DNA from: Carboxylicivirga caseinilyticus
GTDB lineage: Bacteria; Bacteroidota; Bacteroidia; Bacteroidales; Marinilabiliaceae
Direction of reading: 5' to 3'
Assembly: GCA_025499705.1 (NCBI GenBank)
Contig: JAFMVE010000034.1
Span: forward strand, 1 to 62,978
DNA: 62,978 nt
Shown one piece after another: positions 36,299 through 45,571 of the stretch (positions are counted from its first letter, which is position 1; each line of letters begins with the position of its first letter). A model generated the notes under the pieces. It saw nothing but the letters and a program-made list of their open reading frames with translations, made no database searches and was not told the DNA's origin. A program made the translations under genes and the position numbers.

Positions 36299-36411
36299 GT
36301 TGATAAGATTTTCATTTTGGACAACTTTTGGCCTTTTTGAAAATTGTTAAAATGCAATAAATCAATAAAAAGCGAACAAAAAACGGACAACTTTTGTTGA
36401 TTGTTGATAAG
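36299..36411 (+). repeat. Direct repeats upstream of nrdJ
   Basis: In the 429-bp gene-free region before nrdJ two short sequences occur twice in the same orientation: GTTGATAAG (36299-36307 and 36403-36411) and GGACAACTTTTG (36319-36330 and 36385-36396). They flank the likely promoter on its upstream side and may be binding sites for a regulator. No B12-box or other riboswitch core was recognised. Confidence 0.5.
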
Positions 36412-36416
36412 TAATG

Positions 36417-36448
36417 TTTGTCTGAAATGGCCACCTTTTATAACTTGC
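36417..36448 (+). promoter_or_regulatory. nrdJ promoter
   Basis: TTTG (36417-36420), exactly 20 bp spacing, then TAACTTGC (36441-36448), which matches TAnnTTTG in its TA and first two T. The 5' leader to the ATG would be about 65 nt. Confidence 0.5.
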
Positions 36449-36518
36449 AATCACGTAAAAAACGCAAAGGAAAAAGATTAAAATCCATTTTATCAACGTA
36501 TTAAATTTTTGAGGCGAC

Positions 36519-39074
36519 ATGGCAGTTAAAGAAATCGACCCTAAGACCGAATCTGTGAGAAAAAATTACACTTATGAAGAAGCTTTTAAGTCATCTCTTG
36601 AATATTTTCAGGGAGATGAGTTAGCTGCTCGTGTTTGGGTAAACAAATATGCACTGAAAGATTCAGATGGAAATATTTACGAGTTAAACCCCGATGAGAT
36701 GCATTGGCGTTTGGCCAGAGAGATTGCGAGAATTGAAGAGAAGTATCCAAATCCTTTGTCGGTTGATGAGCTGTTTGGTTTGATGAAAAACTTCCGTTAT
36801 ATAGTGCCTCAGGGTGGTCCGATGTCGGGTATTGGAAATACATATCAGATAGCGTCTTTATCTAACTGCTTTGTAATTGGTGATGATGGACCTTCGGATT
36901 CTTACGGTGGTATCATGAAAGTGGATCAGGAACAGGTTCAGTTAATGAAGCGTCGTGGTGGAGTTGGACATGACTTGTCTCATATTCGTCCTAAAGGATC
37001 GCCTGTCAAGAATTCTGCCTTAACATCAACAGGTATTGTTCCATTTATGGAACGATTCAGTAACTCTACACGTGAAGTTGCACAGGATGGTCGTCGTGGA
37101 GCCTTAATGTTAAGTGTATCTATTAAACATCCTGATTCAGAATCATTCATTGATGCAAAAATGGAACAAGGCAAAGTAACCGGAGCCAACGTTTCTGTTA
37201 AGATCGACGATGATTTTATGCAATCAGTAGTAGATGGAAAAGCATATACACAACAATACCCAGTAGATTCTAGTAATCCGTCATATCAAAAAGATATTAA
37301 AGCGGGTGAGTTATGGCAGAAAATTGTTCATAACGCATGGAAGTCGGCTGAACCAGGTATTTTATTCTGGGATACAATTATTCGTGAATCAGTACCTGAT
37401 TGTTATGCTGACTTAGGTTATCGTACAGTTTCGACAAACCCATGTGGTGAAATTCCATTGTGCCCTTATGATTCATGTCGTTTAATTGCTGTGAATTTAT
37501 ATTCTTATGTTGAGAATCCTTTTACAGATGAGGCAAAATTCAATTTCGAATTATTTAAAAAGCATGTTGGTTACGCCCAGCGTATGATGGATGATATCAT
37601 TGATCTGGAATTAGAGAAGATCGATGGAATTTTGGCTAAAATTAATGCTGATCCTGAGAATGATACAGTGAAACGTGTAGAGCGTGAATTGTGGGAAAAT
37701 ATCCGCAAAAAAGCCAACGAAGGTCGTCGTACAGGGGTTGGTATTACAGCTGAGGGTGATATGTTAGCTGGTTTAGGCCTGCAATATGGAAGTGACGATG
37801 CTATTGATTTTTCAATTGAGGTGCACAAATCCTTGGCTTTAGCTGCTTATCGTTCATCGGTTGAGATGGCTAAAGATCGTGGAGCATTCCCAATCTATAG
37901 CTACGAAAAAGAGGTGAATAATCCTTTTATCAGTCGTTTGTTTGCCGAAGACAATACTTTGAAGGAAGACATGAAAAAGTATGGTCGTAGAAATATTGCT
38001 GCTTTAACAATTGCTCCAACAGGAACAACAAGTTTGATGACACAGACAACTTCTGGAATTGAACCAGTATTCTTGCCAGTTTACAAGCGTCGTCGTAAAG
38101 TAAATCCAAATGATCCTGAATCAAGAGTTGACTTTATTGATGAGGTTGGCGATAGCTGGGAAGAATATACTGTATTTCATCACAAATTTGTTACCTGGAT
38201 GCAGACCAAAGGTCACGATATAACCAAAAACTACACTCAGGAAGAGCTGGATAAACTGGTTGCTGAATCTCCATATTACAAAGCTACATCCAATGATGTT
38301 GACTGGGTGAAGAAAGTACATATGCAAGGTCAGGTGCAGAAATGGGTGGATCATTCAATTAGTGTTACTATCAACCTACCTTCTGATGTTTCAGAGGAAT
38401 TGGTAGGAGACTTGTATGTAGAAGCATGGAAAAGCGGATGTAAAGGGGTAACTGTATATCGAGATGGTAGCCGAGCCGGTGTTCTTATTTCAAATAACGA
38501 AAAGAAAGAAGAGGAATCAGGTAAATTCCCTAAAAAACGTCCACAGGAGTTGGATGCAGACATTGTTCGTTTTCAGAATAACAAAGAAAAATGGATTGCT
38601 TTTGTAGGTCTGATAGATGGAAAACCTTACGAGGTATTTACTGGGTTGGCTGATGATGAAGATGGAATATTGCTTCCAAAGACGGTATTAGCTGGTAAAA
38701 TAATCAAGAATCGTGAGGAGGATGGATCATCACGTTACGATTTCCAATTCACCAATAAAAGAGGTTATAAAACTACTATTGAGGGTCTTTCTTATAAATT
38801 CGATAAAGAATACTGGAACTATGCAAAACTGATTTCCGGGGTATTGCGTCATAGTATGCCTATTCAGGATGTGTTGGATTTGGTGGCCGGACTGCAACTG
38901 GATAGTGAGTCAATTAATACCTGGAAAAACGGAGTTGAGCGTGCCTTAAAGAAATATATTCCAGACGGAACAAAGGCTCGTAAAGGACATTGCGAAAACT
39001 GTGGTGCTGACGACTTAATTTATCAGGAAGGTTGTTTGATTTGTAAGAGCTGTGGCTCGTCTAAATGTGGATAA
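36519..39074 (+). CDS. nrdJ: Adenosylcobalamin-dependent ribonucleotide reductase (class II)
   Basis: Reduces ribonucleotides to deoxyribonucleotides using a radical from coenzyme B12, independent of oxygen. The 851-residue protein has SNCFVIGD with Cys117 as one redox cysteine, and the active-site block NPCGEIPLCPYDSC in which Asn307, Cys309 (thiyl radical site) and Glu311 are the expected catalytic residues. The C-terminal tail is a Cys-rich zinc-ribbon-like segment (CENCG, CLICKSCGSSKCG). No separate radical-generating subunit gene is present, which fits class II. It is an isolated unit with its own promoter region and terminator. Confidence 0.95.
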   Translation: MAVKEIDPKTESVRKNYTYEEAFKSSLEYFQGDELAARVWVNKYALKDSDGNIYELNPDEMHWRLAREIARIEEKYPNPLSVDELFGLMKNFRYIVPQGGPMSGIGNTYQIASLSNCFVIGDDGPSDSYGGIMKVDQEQVQLMKRRGGVGHDLSHIRPKGSPVKNSALTSTGIVPFMERFSNSTREVAQDGRRGALMLSVSIKHPDSESFIDAKMEQGKVTGANVSVKIDDDFMQSVVDGKAYTQQYPVDSSNPSYQKDIKAGELWQKIVHNAWKSAEPGILFWDTIIRESVPDCYADLGYRTVSTNPCGEIPLCPYDSCRLIAVNLYSYVENPFTDEAKFNFELFKKHVGYAQRMMDDIIDLELEKIDGILAKINADPENDTVKRVERELWENIRKKANEGRRTGVGITAEGDMLAGLGLQYGSDDAIDFSIEVHKSLALAAYRSSVEMAKDRGAFPIYSYEKEVNNPFISRLFAEDNTLKEDMKKYGRRNIAALTIAPTGTTSLMTQTTSGIEPVFLPVYKRRRKVNPNDPESRVDFIDEVGDSWEEYTVFHHKFVTWMQTKGHDITKNYTQEELDKLVAESPYYKATSNDVDWVKKVHMQGQVQKWVDHSISVTINLPSDVSEELVGDLYVEAWKSGCKGVTVYRDGSRAGVLISNNEKKEEESGKFPKKRPQELDADIVRFQNNKEKWIAFVGLIDGKPYEVFTGLADDEDGILLPKTVLAGKIIKNREEDGSSRYDFQFTNKRGYKTTIEGLSYKFDKEYWNYAKLISGVLRHSMPIQDVLDLVAGLQLDSESINTWKNGVERALKKYIPDGTKARKGHCENCGADDLIYQEGCLICKSCGSSKCG

Positions 39075-39103
39075 ATATCTGCCAAATATTTTATTATAAT
39101 AAT

Positions 39104-39136
39104 AAAGAGGTGTCTGTCGGGCACCTCTTTTTGTTT
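39104..39136 (+). terminator. nrdJ terminator
   Basis: AAAGAGGTG (39104-39112) pairs perfectly with CACCTCTTT (39122-39130), followed by TTGTTTT. Confidence 0.8.
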
Positions 39137-39171
39137 TAATGTAATCGAAAAATTAATTCATTTATAATTTA

Positions 39172-39203
39172 TTTAAGCACAACCAAGTCAATTACTATCT
39201 TTG
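39172..39203 (+). promoter_or_regulatory. gltX promoter
   Basis: TTTA (39172-39175), 20 bp spacing and TATCTTTG (39196-39203). The -7 box overlaps a TTG at 39201, so translation must start later, at ATG 39225. Confidence 0.65.
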
Positions 39204-39224
39204 CAAAAAATAGATCAACAGAAT

Positions 39225-40751
39225 ATGACAGCTCAGAAAGTAAGAGTGCGATTTGCACCAAGTCCAACCGGACCGTTACATATTGGGGGAGTAAGAACAG
39301 CTCTTTTTAATTACCTGTTTGCTAAAAAGCATGGAGGAGATTTTATTTTACGGATAGAAGATACTGATTCGACCCGTTTTGTAGAAGGAGCCGAAGAGTA
39401 TATAAATGAGAGTCTGGAATGGTTAGGATTGACCGTTGACGAAGGTGTGAAGCAAGGTGGTGAGTTTGGTCCATATCGTCAGAGTGAGCGTCGTGAGATT
39501 TATAAAAAATATGCCGATCAGTTGGTGGAAACCGGATGGGCCTATTACGCATTCGATACTCCTGAGGAACTTGATAAGTTGCGCACTGATGCTGAAGCAG
39601 AGAAAAAAACTTTTGCATATGACATGCATTCGCGTTTGCAATTAAAAAACTCGTTGGCTTTGTCTGATGATGAGGTGAAACAACGCATAGAAGCCGGAGA
39701 ACCTTGGGTGATTCGTTTTAAAATGCCAGAGGATACAATTGTGGAGACCAAAGATTTGGTACGAGGCGAAGTTAAATTCAACACCAATACATTAGATGAT
39801 AAGGTACTTTATAAAAGTGCTGATAAACTTCCAACTTACCATCTGGCCAATATTGTTGATGATCATTTGATGGAGATCAGCCATGTTATTCGGGGAGAAG
39901 AATGGTTGCCATCAGTGCCATTGCATATAATGCTATACAGGGCTTTGAATTGGGAAGAAACTATGCCTCAGTTTGCTCATCTGCCGTTGATTTTAAAACC
40001 TACCGGAAAGGGTAAATTGTCGAAACGAGATGGAGATAAAGGTGGATTTCCGGTGTTTCCATTGGATTGGGAAATGGAAGATGGAATCGCACCGGGTTAT
40101 CGCGAAAGTGGATATTTTCCTGAAGCAGTTAATAATTTACTGGCCTTGTTGGGCTGGAATCCTGGAACTGAGCAGGAATTATTTGATATTGATGAACTGA
40201 TTTCACTATTCTCAATAGAAAGAGTCAACAAGTCGGGTGCTCGTTTCGATCCAGAAAAAGCCAAGTGGTTTAATCAGCAACACTTGATGAGAAAGCCTGT
40301 TGAAGAACTGGCTCTGATGTTTAGTGATGATTTAAATGAAAGAGGTATTGCAGAAGATATTGCAGTTATTGAAAAAGTAACAGGTATGGTTCGTGAACGT
40401 GTGAATTTTGTGCATGAACTATGGGATCAGTCATTCTTCTTCTTTGAAGCACCGGTTGAGTACGATGAGAAGGTAGTGAAGAAACGTTGGAAGGGCGATG
40501 TTCCAGCTTTTATGGCTGAATTAGCACCTGAACTTGAAAAAGTAAACGAATGGGTGGCTGATGATATAAAGGCGTGTATCTCTTCTAAAATTGAAGAAAA
40601 AGGTCTTGGATTTGGTTTGGTGATGAATGCATTTCGCCTTGCCTTGGTTGGTGGCGGTTTTGGCCCTGATCTGATGGAGATAGCTGAGGTTATTGGTAAG
40701 GAAGAAACCATTGCCCGTATTAAAAAGGCCTGTGAGACAATAGGATCTTAA
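39225..40751 (+). CDS. gltX: Glutamyl-tRNA synthetase
   Basis: Charges tRNA-Glu. The 508-residue protein begins [20 protein letters not shown], with the HIGH counterpart HIGG at residues 19-22, and the KLSKR loop is at 264-268. RIEDTD and the [10 protein letters not shown] block are also present. The start is set at 39225 because the earlier in-frame TTG lies in the promoter box. With a glnS gene directly downstream in the opposite direction, this GltX is expected to be discriminating (not charging tRNA-Gln). The two are separated by a bidirectional terminator. Confidence 0.97.
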   Translation: MTAQKVRVRFAPSPTGPLHIGGVRTALFNYLFAKKHGGDFILRIEDTDSTRFVEGAEEYINESLEWLGLTVDEGVKQGGEFGPYRQSERREIYKKYADQLVETGWAYYAFDTPEELDKLRTDAEAEKKTFAYDMHSRLQLKNSLALSDDEVKQRIEAGEPWVIRFKMPEDTIVETKDLVRGEVKFNTNTLDDKVLYKSADKLPTYHLANIVDDHLMEISHVIRGEEWLPSVPLHIMLYRALNWEETMPQFAHLPLILKPTGKGKLSKRDGDKGGFPVFPLDWEMEDGIAPGYRESGYFPEAVNNLLALLGWNPGTEQELFDIDELISLFSIERVNKSGARFDPEKAKWFNQQHLMRKPVEELALMFSDDLNERGIAEDIAVIEKVTGMVRERVNFVHELWDQSFFFFEAPVEYDEKVVKKRWKGDVPAFMAELAPELEKVNEWVADDIKACISSKIEEKGLGFGLVMNAFRLALVGGGFGPDLMEIAEVIGKEETIARIKKACETIGS

Positions 40752-40772
40752 AAGATAAGAATATATAACAAT

Positions 40773-40801
40773 AAAAAATCCCGCAATTAGCGGGATTTTT
40801 T
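40773..40801. terminator. Bidirectional terminator between gltX and glnS
   Basis: AAAAAATCCCGC (40773-40784) and GCGGGATTTTTT (40790-40801) form a perfect 12-bp stem on a 5-nt loop, with A/T tracts on both sides serving both convergent genes. Confidence 0.9.
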
Positions 40802-40819
40802 ATTTAAGCAGTATGTTAT

Positions 40820-42553
40820 TTACTTTTTTGCTTTACTCCATGAGTCTTTTAAAGTAACTGTGCGATTAAAAATCACATTGCTTTCCGTTGAGTCTTTATC
40901 AATACAGAAATAACCCAAACGTTGGAACTGGTATCTTGCAATGCCATCGGCAAAGTTAGAGCCGGCATCCATATAATTAGGTTCAATGTAGCATTCATTA
41001 ACTACAGAAAGAGAATCCGGATTCAGGAAATCAAGGAAATCCTTGTCTTTATGTCCATCCGGAGCTTCATCCATAAATAAACGATCGTATTGCTTAACTT
41101 TAACTGTTTTAGCATGCTCAATGCTTACCCAGTGTAAGGTGCCTTTTACTTTACGCTTACTACCTTCCATTCCACTTTTGGTATCTGGATCGTAAGTGCA
41201 CTGAATTTCGGTAATGTTGCCATCGGCATCTTTAGTGATTCCTTCACACATTACGATATATGCATTTTTTAAACGAACCTCACGCCCCACATCCATTCGG
41301 AAGAATTTTTTTGGAGCATTTTCCATAAAGTCATCACGCTCGATGTAGATCTCACGGCTAAACGGTAATTTACGTGAACCCATGGATTCATCTTCAGGAT
41401 TGTTGATTGCTTCCATCCATTCAACTTCACCTTCAGGATAGTTGGTGATAACGACTTTTACCGGATCGAGAACAGCATAAACACGCGGAGCTCGTATGTT
41501 TAAGTCTTCACGAACACAATGTTCAAGCAAAGCCACGTCTATCACGTTTTCTCGTTTGGCAACCCCTATTTCATCAGCAAAACGACGTATGGATTCAGGA
41601 GTATAACCTCTTCTGCGTAAACCAGATATTGTTGGCATTCGGGGATCGTCCCAGCCTGCAACATATTTCTCATTTACCAATTGAAGGAGTTTTCGTTTAC
41701 TCATCACCGTATAATTCAAATTCAAACGAGCGAACTCAATCTGACGAGGAATTGTGGCCGGTTTTTCTGGTAAAGCCTCCAGAATAGAATTTAAAAACCA
41801 TTCGTATAGTGGACGGTGCACTTCAAATTCAAGTGTACAGATACTGTGCGAAATACCTTCAATAAAGTCACCTTGTCCATGTGCATAGTCATACATTGGG
41901 TAAATGCACCACTTGTCTCCGGTTCTATGATGATTGGCATGAATAATACGATACATCAAAGGATCGCGCATGTGCATGTTAGGTGAAGCCATATCTATTT
42001 TAGCTCTCAAAACACGTTCTCCATTCTTGAACTCACCTTTACGCATGCGTTCAAATAAATCCAGGTTTTCTTCTACACTGCGATTTCTGTTTGGACTTTC
42101 AAGTCCCGGAATAGTAGGAGTGCCTTTCTGTTCTGCAATTTCCTCTGCACTTTGGTCATCAACATACGCTTTACCATCTTTAATTAAAAGAACGGCCCAG
42201 TCATATAGTTGCTCAAAATAATCTGACGAAAATTTAGGTTCATCATTCCATTGAAAGCCTAACCAGTTTACATCTTCTTTGATTGACTCAACATATTCGG
42301 TTTCTTCTTTTACCGGGTTGGTGTCATCAAAACGAAGGTTAGTACCACCTTTGTAATATTTACCTAGTCCAAAATTAAGGCAGATTGATTTAGCATGACC
42401 AATATGTAAGTATCCATTAGGTTCAGGAGGAAAGCGAGTTAATACAGCTCCGCCGTTTTTGTTTTCACTTAAATCCTTATCAATCTCCTGATGAATAAAA
42501 TTAGTTTTTATTTTTTCGTTTGACTCCATCGCAATGTCTTCAAGAATGTTCAT
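40820..42553 (-). CDS. glnS: Glutaminyl-tRNA synthetase
   Basis: Charges tRNA-Gln directly, so the organism should not need the GatCAB route for Gln. The 577-residue protein has [19 protein letters not shown] (HIGH at 50-53), the [13 protein letters not shown] and HSICTLEF blocks, VMSKRKLL near 284 and the C-terminal anticodon-binding beta-barrels. A full GGAGGT (42561-42566) sits 7 bases before the ATG at 42553, which decides this start over an internal ATG eight codons later. Such strong ribosome-binding sites are unusual in this lineage. Confidence 0.97.
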   Translation of the reverse strand: MNILEDIAMESNEKIKTNFIHQEIDKDLSENKNGGAVLTRFPPEPNGYLHIGHAKSICLNFGLGKYYKGGTNLRFDDTNPVKEETEYVESIKEDVNWLGFQWNDEPKFSSDYFEQLYDWAVLLIKDGKAYVDDQSAEEIAEQKGTPTIPGLESPNRNRSVEENLDLFERMRKGEFKNGERVLRAKIDMASPNMHMRDPLMYRIIHANHHRTGDKWCIYPMYDYAHGQGDFIEGISHSICTLEFEVHRPLYEWFLNSILEALPEKPATIPRQIEFARLNLNYTVMSKRKLLQLVNEKYVAGWDDPRMPTISGLRRRGYTPESIRRFADEIGVAKRENVIDVALLEHCVREDLNIRAPRVYAVLDPVKVVITNYPEGEVEWMEAINNPEDESMGSRKLPFSREIYIERDDFMENAPKKFFRMDVGREVRLKNAYIVMCEGITKDADGNITEIQCTYDPDTKSGMEGSKRKVKGTLHWVSIEHAKTVKVKQYDRLFMDEAPDGHKDKDFLDFLNPDSLSVVNECYIEPNYMDAGSNFADGIARYQFQRLGYFCIDKDSTESNVIFNRTVTLKDSWSKAKK

Positions 42554-42560
42554 CTATGGT

Positions 42561-42591
42561 ACCTCCAAATTTGGGGGTAAGTGCAAAAGTA
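42561..42591 (-). promoter_or_regulatory. glnS -7 box and strong ribosome-binding site
   Basis: Minus-strand TACTTTTG (42584-42591) fits TAnnTTTG, and GGAGGT (42561-42566) is a complete Shine-Dalgarno match 7 bases before the glnS start. No clear -33 TTTG was placed. Confidence 0.6.
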
Positions 42592-42658
42592 ATTGTTTTT
42601 ACACTTAAATTTCTGTTGTTATGGTTATAAAAGATTAATTTCGCGAAAAAATTTTATT

Positions 42659-43027
42659 ATGGAGACTAACAACACAATTGGGTTGATTGAACTGGAGGAG
42701 ATGGAGTTTTATGCTTATCACGGATGTTATGAGCAGGAGCAGGTGGTTGGTAACCGATTTTTAGTAAATATTGCCATTCAAACTGATTGCTCTGTAGCAG
42801 CTGATTCAGATAGTATAAACGATGCATTGAATTATGTGACAGTTTACCAGTTGACGAAAGAACAGATCATGCAGAACTCTCATTTACTGGAACATCTGAC
42901 AAAGCGTATCATTAATAGTATAAAATCATCATTTCCACAAATAATCAGTTTGAAAGTTAAAGTCTCAAAAATGAACCCGCCAATGGGTGGACAAATGAAG
43001 TGTGTTAGTCTTACAATGGAAGAATAA
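42659..43027 (+). CDS. folB: Dihydroneopterin aldolase
   Basis: Folate pathway enzyme cleaving 7,8-dihydroneopterin to 6-hydroxymethyl-dihydropterin and glycolaldehyde. From the ATG at 42659 the product has 122 residues, the usual FolB length. It shows the family start GLIELEEMEFYAYHGCYEQE (the Tyr-x-x-His-Gly region holds the pterin-binding site), then FLVNIAIQTDC, LNYVTVYQLTKE and the end KVSKMNPPMGGQMKCVSLTM. A longer frame to 42593 would add an unrelated N-terminus that overlaps the divergent glnS promoter. The stop overlaps the start of the CWC protein gene. Confidence 0.92.
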   Translation: METNNTIGLIELEEMEFYAYHGCYEQEQVVGNRFLVNIAIQTDCSVAADSDSINDALNYVTVYQLTKEQIMQNSHLLEHLTKRIINSIKSSFPQIISLKVKVSKMNPPMGGQMKCVSLTMEE

Positions 43028-43221
43028 TGAGAGAAGACGGAGCGATTACCAAAAAGTGTCCGAAATGCGGAAGTGAGTTTTTGTGTTACAGTCAATCGAA
43101 TCAAAAGTGCTGGTGCGATAATTTTTTTGTCGATGCTACCAATCTTAAATTGCTGGCAGATAAATATAATGGATGTCTTTGTCCGGAATGTCTTAATTTA
43201 TATGGTAAAAAGAAGTCGTAA
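43027..43221 (+). CDS. Cysteine-rich CWC-family small protein
   Basis: The 64-residue protein has eight Cys arranged as CPKCG, C, CWC, C, CPEC, the Cys_rich_CWC pattern, which likely binds zinc or another metal. The function of the family is unknown. The start is in the folB stop (TAATG), so translation is coupled. It is typically encoded beside housekeeping genes rather than in mobile regions. Confidence 0.88.
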   Translation: MREDGAITKKCPKCGSEFLCYSQSNQKCWCDNFFVDATNLKLLADKYNGCLCPECLNLYGKKKS

Positions 43222-43271
43222 AAATTTGCCGGGAATCAAAATATTACTTTAATTTGCAACCCGAAAATCAT

Positions 43272-43342
43272 GGTTCCTTGGCCGAGTGGCTAGGCAACGG
43301 TCTGCAAAACCGTGTACGGCGGTTCGAGTCCGCCAGGAACCT
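43272..43342 (+). tRNA. tRNA-Cys (anticodon GCA)
   Basis: A complete cloverleaf: acceptor GGTTCCT/AGGAACC, D-arm GCC...GGC, anticodon stem ACGGT/ACCGT with loop CTGCAAA (anticodon GCA at 43304-43306), T-arm GGCGG-TTCGAGT-CCGCC and discriminator T73, as expected for tRNA-Cys. The 3' CCA is not encoded. Its synthetase (cysS) is in the same window at 59154. Confidence 0.97.
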
Positions 43343-43343
43343 C

Positions 43344-43377
43344 AAAAAAAGCTGCAATTTTTATTGTGGCTTTTTTT
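43344..43377 (+). terminator. Terminator after tRNA-Cys
   Basis: AAAAAAAGCTGCAAT (43344-43358) pairs with ATTGTGGCTTTTTTT (43363-43377), including two G-T pairs, ending in a T-run. Confidence 0.75.
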
Positions 43378-43421
43378 ATTGCCTTTATCTGGACCTAAAA
43401 CAATAAAGAGTAGCCTTCAAT

Positions 43422-45038
43422 TTAAAATGGCGAAGGTGCTTTAAATGTTACTCGCTCAGAAGTTGTTGGGTGAATAAAAGAGATTTCTTCAGCATGTAAA
43501 AGTAAACGCTCATTTTTTTTACCATATAATTCATCACCTGTAATGGGTGTGTTCAGTCCAAGAGGATGGGCTGCATGAACCCGTAACTGGTGTGTACGGC
43601 CGGTTAAGGGATAAAAATGTACTTTCGTACGATTCTCTTTGTGTTCTATTACTTCCCATCTGGTTACAGCAGGTTTACCATATTCATTGCATACCAGTTG
43701 TCGCGGTCGATCGTCCAGATCAACGCGCAGAGGTAAATCAATTTGGCCGTTCTCTGTTTGAATAATGCCATCCAGCCAGGCTACGTATTGCTTTTCTACC
43801 GTTTTATTTAAAAATTGCTTTTGCAGGTTTTCGTGTACTTCTTTGTTTTTTGCAATAATCATTAGGCCCGAAGTAGCCATGTCTAACCGATGAACAATAA
43901 GCGGGCCTGTAGCATTCGGATAAAGCTTTTTAACCTGTGTATAAACCGAAGTGTTTTCTTCCTTTCCGGGTACAGACAATAAGCCGGCGGGTTTGTTGAT
44001 GATGGCGATGGCTTCATCCTCATTAATAAGCTCTATGGTTAAATTGGAATAATGGCACTCACGACCTTCAATTTCTAATCCCTGTAACATATGACCTAAG
44101 ATAGGTTCACATTTACTTTTGCAAGCCGGGTAAAAGTAACCATGATGCCGGATCTCTTTTTTAGGAGATGTACCCCACCAAAACTCAGCCATGGCAACAG
44201 GTGTAAACTGGTGCTGAAAAGCATAATGTAAGAGTTTAGGAGCGCAGCAATCACCGGTGCCTGCCGGCGGAACTTTTTGTGCTGTTTCACTAAATATGGC
44301 GCTGGCACTTTGGGTCTCTCCATTAGCATTGAGGAACAAATAGTGGTTAAATAACTTTTCCTGTAGCTTTGCAGATTGTTGTTTTCGTATTTTTTTAAGT
44401 TTTTTAATCTGCTTCAGATAAGCATCCAGTTCTTGTTTTTTATCCTCAATTTGCTTTTGATATTTCTTTTTAAGCTGGCTTAACTGACTCTTCTCACGTT
44501 GACTTTCGTTAATGAGTTTAGCTTTTACCAGTTCATAATCAGGTTTGTTAAAGCTCTTTTGACGAATGATATCACGCTTGCTTTTGGCTGTTGCAATAGC
44601 TGCTTTGACCTGATCAATAATTAACTTCGCCTGTTCAATTTCGTTGTTTAGCTCTTTTTGAAGCTGTATCAAATCAGGAGAATGCTCCGCTTCGAAAATG
44701 CTCGTATTTATCTTATTTAAGTCAGCTTCACCTATACGGAAAAAGCCATCTGGATTAGTGATATCAAAAACCTGTGGGACAAATGGAATGGAGGAGTTGA
44801 AATTCTGTTCATTACCTGAATATGCTGTTAAAAAACCAACACGATTATCAATTGTTGTAGCAATCAATACCCCGTACATTTTACCTTTTTCCGATTCAGA
44901 CGGTTTGGGAAGGAGTGATTGTATTTGTTCAGATGCCTTAAGGCAAAGAGGGTGTGGTGAGTAATCAAACGGATTATTGAACGACTCCGGAAGGGCATCA
45001 AACCGTATTTCTTCGGAAAAATCAATCAGACAATCCAT
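43422..45038 (-). CDS. RluA-family pseudouridine synthase with long N-terminal extension
   Basis: Isomerises uridine in rRNA or tRNA. The 538-residue protein is much longer than typical RluA. The catalytic domain occupies about 330-538 with INKPAGLLSVPG, VHRLDMATSGLMIIAKN (catalytic Asp386), VEKQYVAWLDG and the TGRTHQLRVHAAHPLG block. The first 320 residues include a long coiled coil (about 125-230, Lys/Gln/Glu-rich) and a Cys-containing block TGDCCAPKLLHYAF with FYPACKSKC, perhaps a metal site. This arrangement is known in Bacteroidota and some other bacteria. The target nucleotide is unknown. Confidence 0.88.
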   Translation of the reverse strand: MDCLIDFSEEIRFDALPESFNNPFDYSPHPLCLKASEQIQSLLPKPSESEKGKMYGVLIATTIDNRVGFLTAYSGNEQNFNSSIPFVPQVFDITNPDGFFRIGEADLNKINTSIFEAEHSPDLIQLQKELNNEIEQAKLIIDQVKAAIATAKSKRDIIRQKSFNKPDYELVKAKLINESQREKSQLSQLKKKYQKQIEDKKQELDAYLKQIKKLKKIRKQQSAKLQEKLFNHYLFLNANGETQSASAIFSETAQKVPPAGTGDCCAPKLLHYAFQHQFTPVAMAEFWWGTSPKKEIRHHGYFYPACKSKCEPILGHMLQGLEIEGRECHYSNLTIELINEDEAIAIINKPAGLLSVPGKEENTSVYTQVKKLYPNATGPLIVHRLDMATSGLMIIAKNKEVHENLQKQFLNKTVEKQYVAWLDGIIQTENGQIDLPLRVDLDDRPRQLVCNEYGKPAVTRWEVIEHKENRTKVHFYPLTGRTHQLRVHAAHPLGLNTPITGDELYGKKNERLLLHAEEISFIHPTTSERVTFKAPSPF

Positions 45039-45303
45039 ATTATTCTTTGTTTTATCTATTCAGGACTTCAAAAGTAATTACAATTTTACAAACAGTTATG
45101 CCAAGTGATCTTAAGACTAACCTTCATGTAATTTGTAATTATTTTAAAGAAGACAGGAGAGTAATGGGTGCTATTTGTAGTAAGTTGATGTTAAAGCTAT
45201 TGGAAAGGATTGTGGTTTTTTTGACTACATGAATTAACCTTCTTTTATCAATAAAATTAAAGTTTACTGGTCAATAATTAAGTGTTAGGTGTATTAATTT
45301 TTT

Positions 45304-45473
45304 TACTTTTGCAACTCAATTGTGATTAAACGTTTCACAATTGGTTCACAATGATAGATATTGACATTTTGTAAGATATTGGAATGCTCTTTAGTATATA
45401 AAAACTATTGTAGTACGCCAGAAACCTCATTTTAGCGAATGCTTTTAAGAAATTAAGGGCATTCGCTTTTTTT
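45304..45473 (+). ncRNA. Candidate small RNA or attenuated leader upstream of the YwbE gene
   Basis: In the 533-bp gap between two genes a -7 box TACTTTTG (45304-45311) is followed, at about the expected start of transcription, by a perfect 9-bp hairpin CAATTGTGA (45317-45325)/TCACAATTG (45335-45343). At 45434-45473 there is a strong intrinsic terminator. No credible protein lies between, so a transcript of roughly 155 nt is predicted. The rest of the gap shows no gene. It is either a free RNA or a leader whose read-through serves the downstream YwbE gene. It matches no RNA family that I can name. Confidence 0.4.
45434..45473 (+). terminator. Strong terminator without an upstream gene
   Basis: AGCGAATGC (45434-45442) pairs perfectly with GCATTCGCT (45459-45467), followed by a run of T. 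The only transcript it could end is the candidate RNA starting near 45317. Confidence 0.85.
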
Positions 45474-45571
45474 ATGTAGCAGTGCATACGTTACGTATTA
45501 ATTTAAATGTTACTTGTCAGGTTGATTATCTCAGAGAGAAAAGTTGAAAATTAATATAATTAGAGATCAGA

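Noticed and set aside
36090-36518. Cobalamin riboswitch before nrdJ
   Set aside because: No B12-box-like core (AGYCMGGAGACCTGCC pattern) or typical hairpins could be found.
45047-45232. 61-residue frame upstream of the candidate RNA
   Set aside because: No recognisable features; the start is directly behind the divergent RluA-type gene and the frame ends without a terminator.
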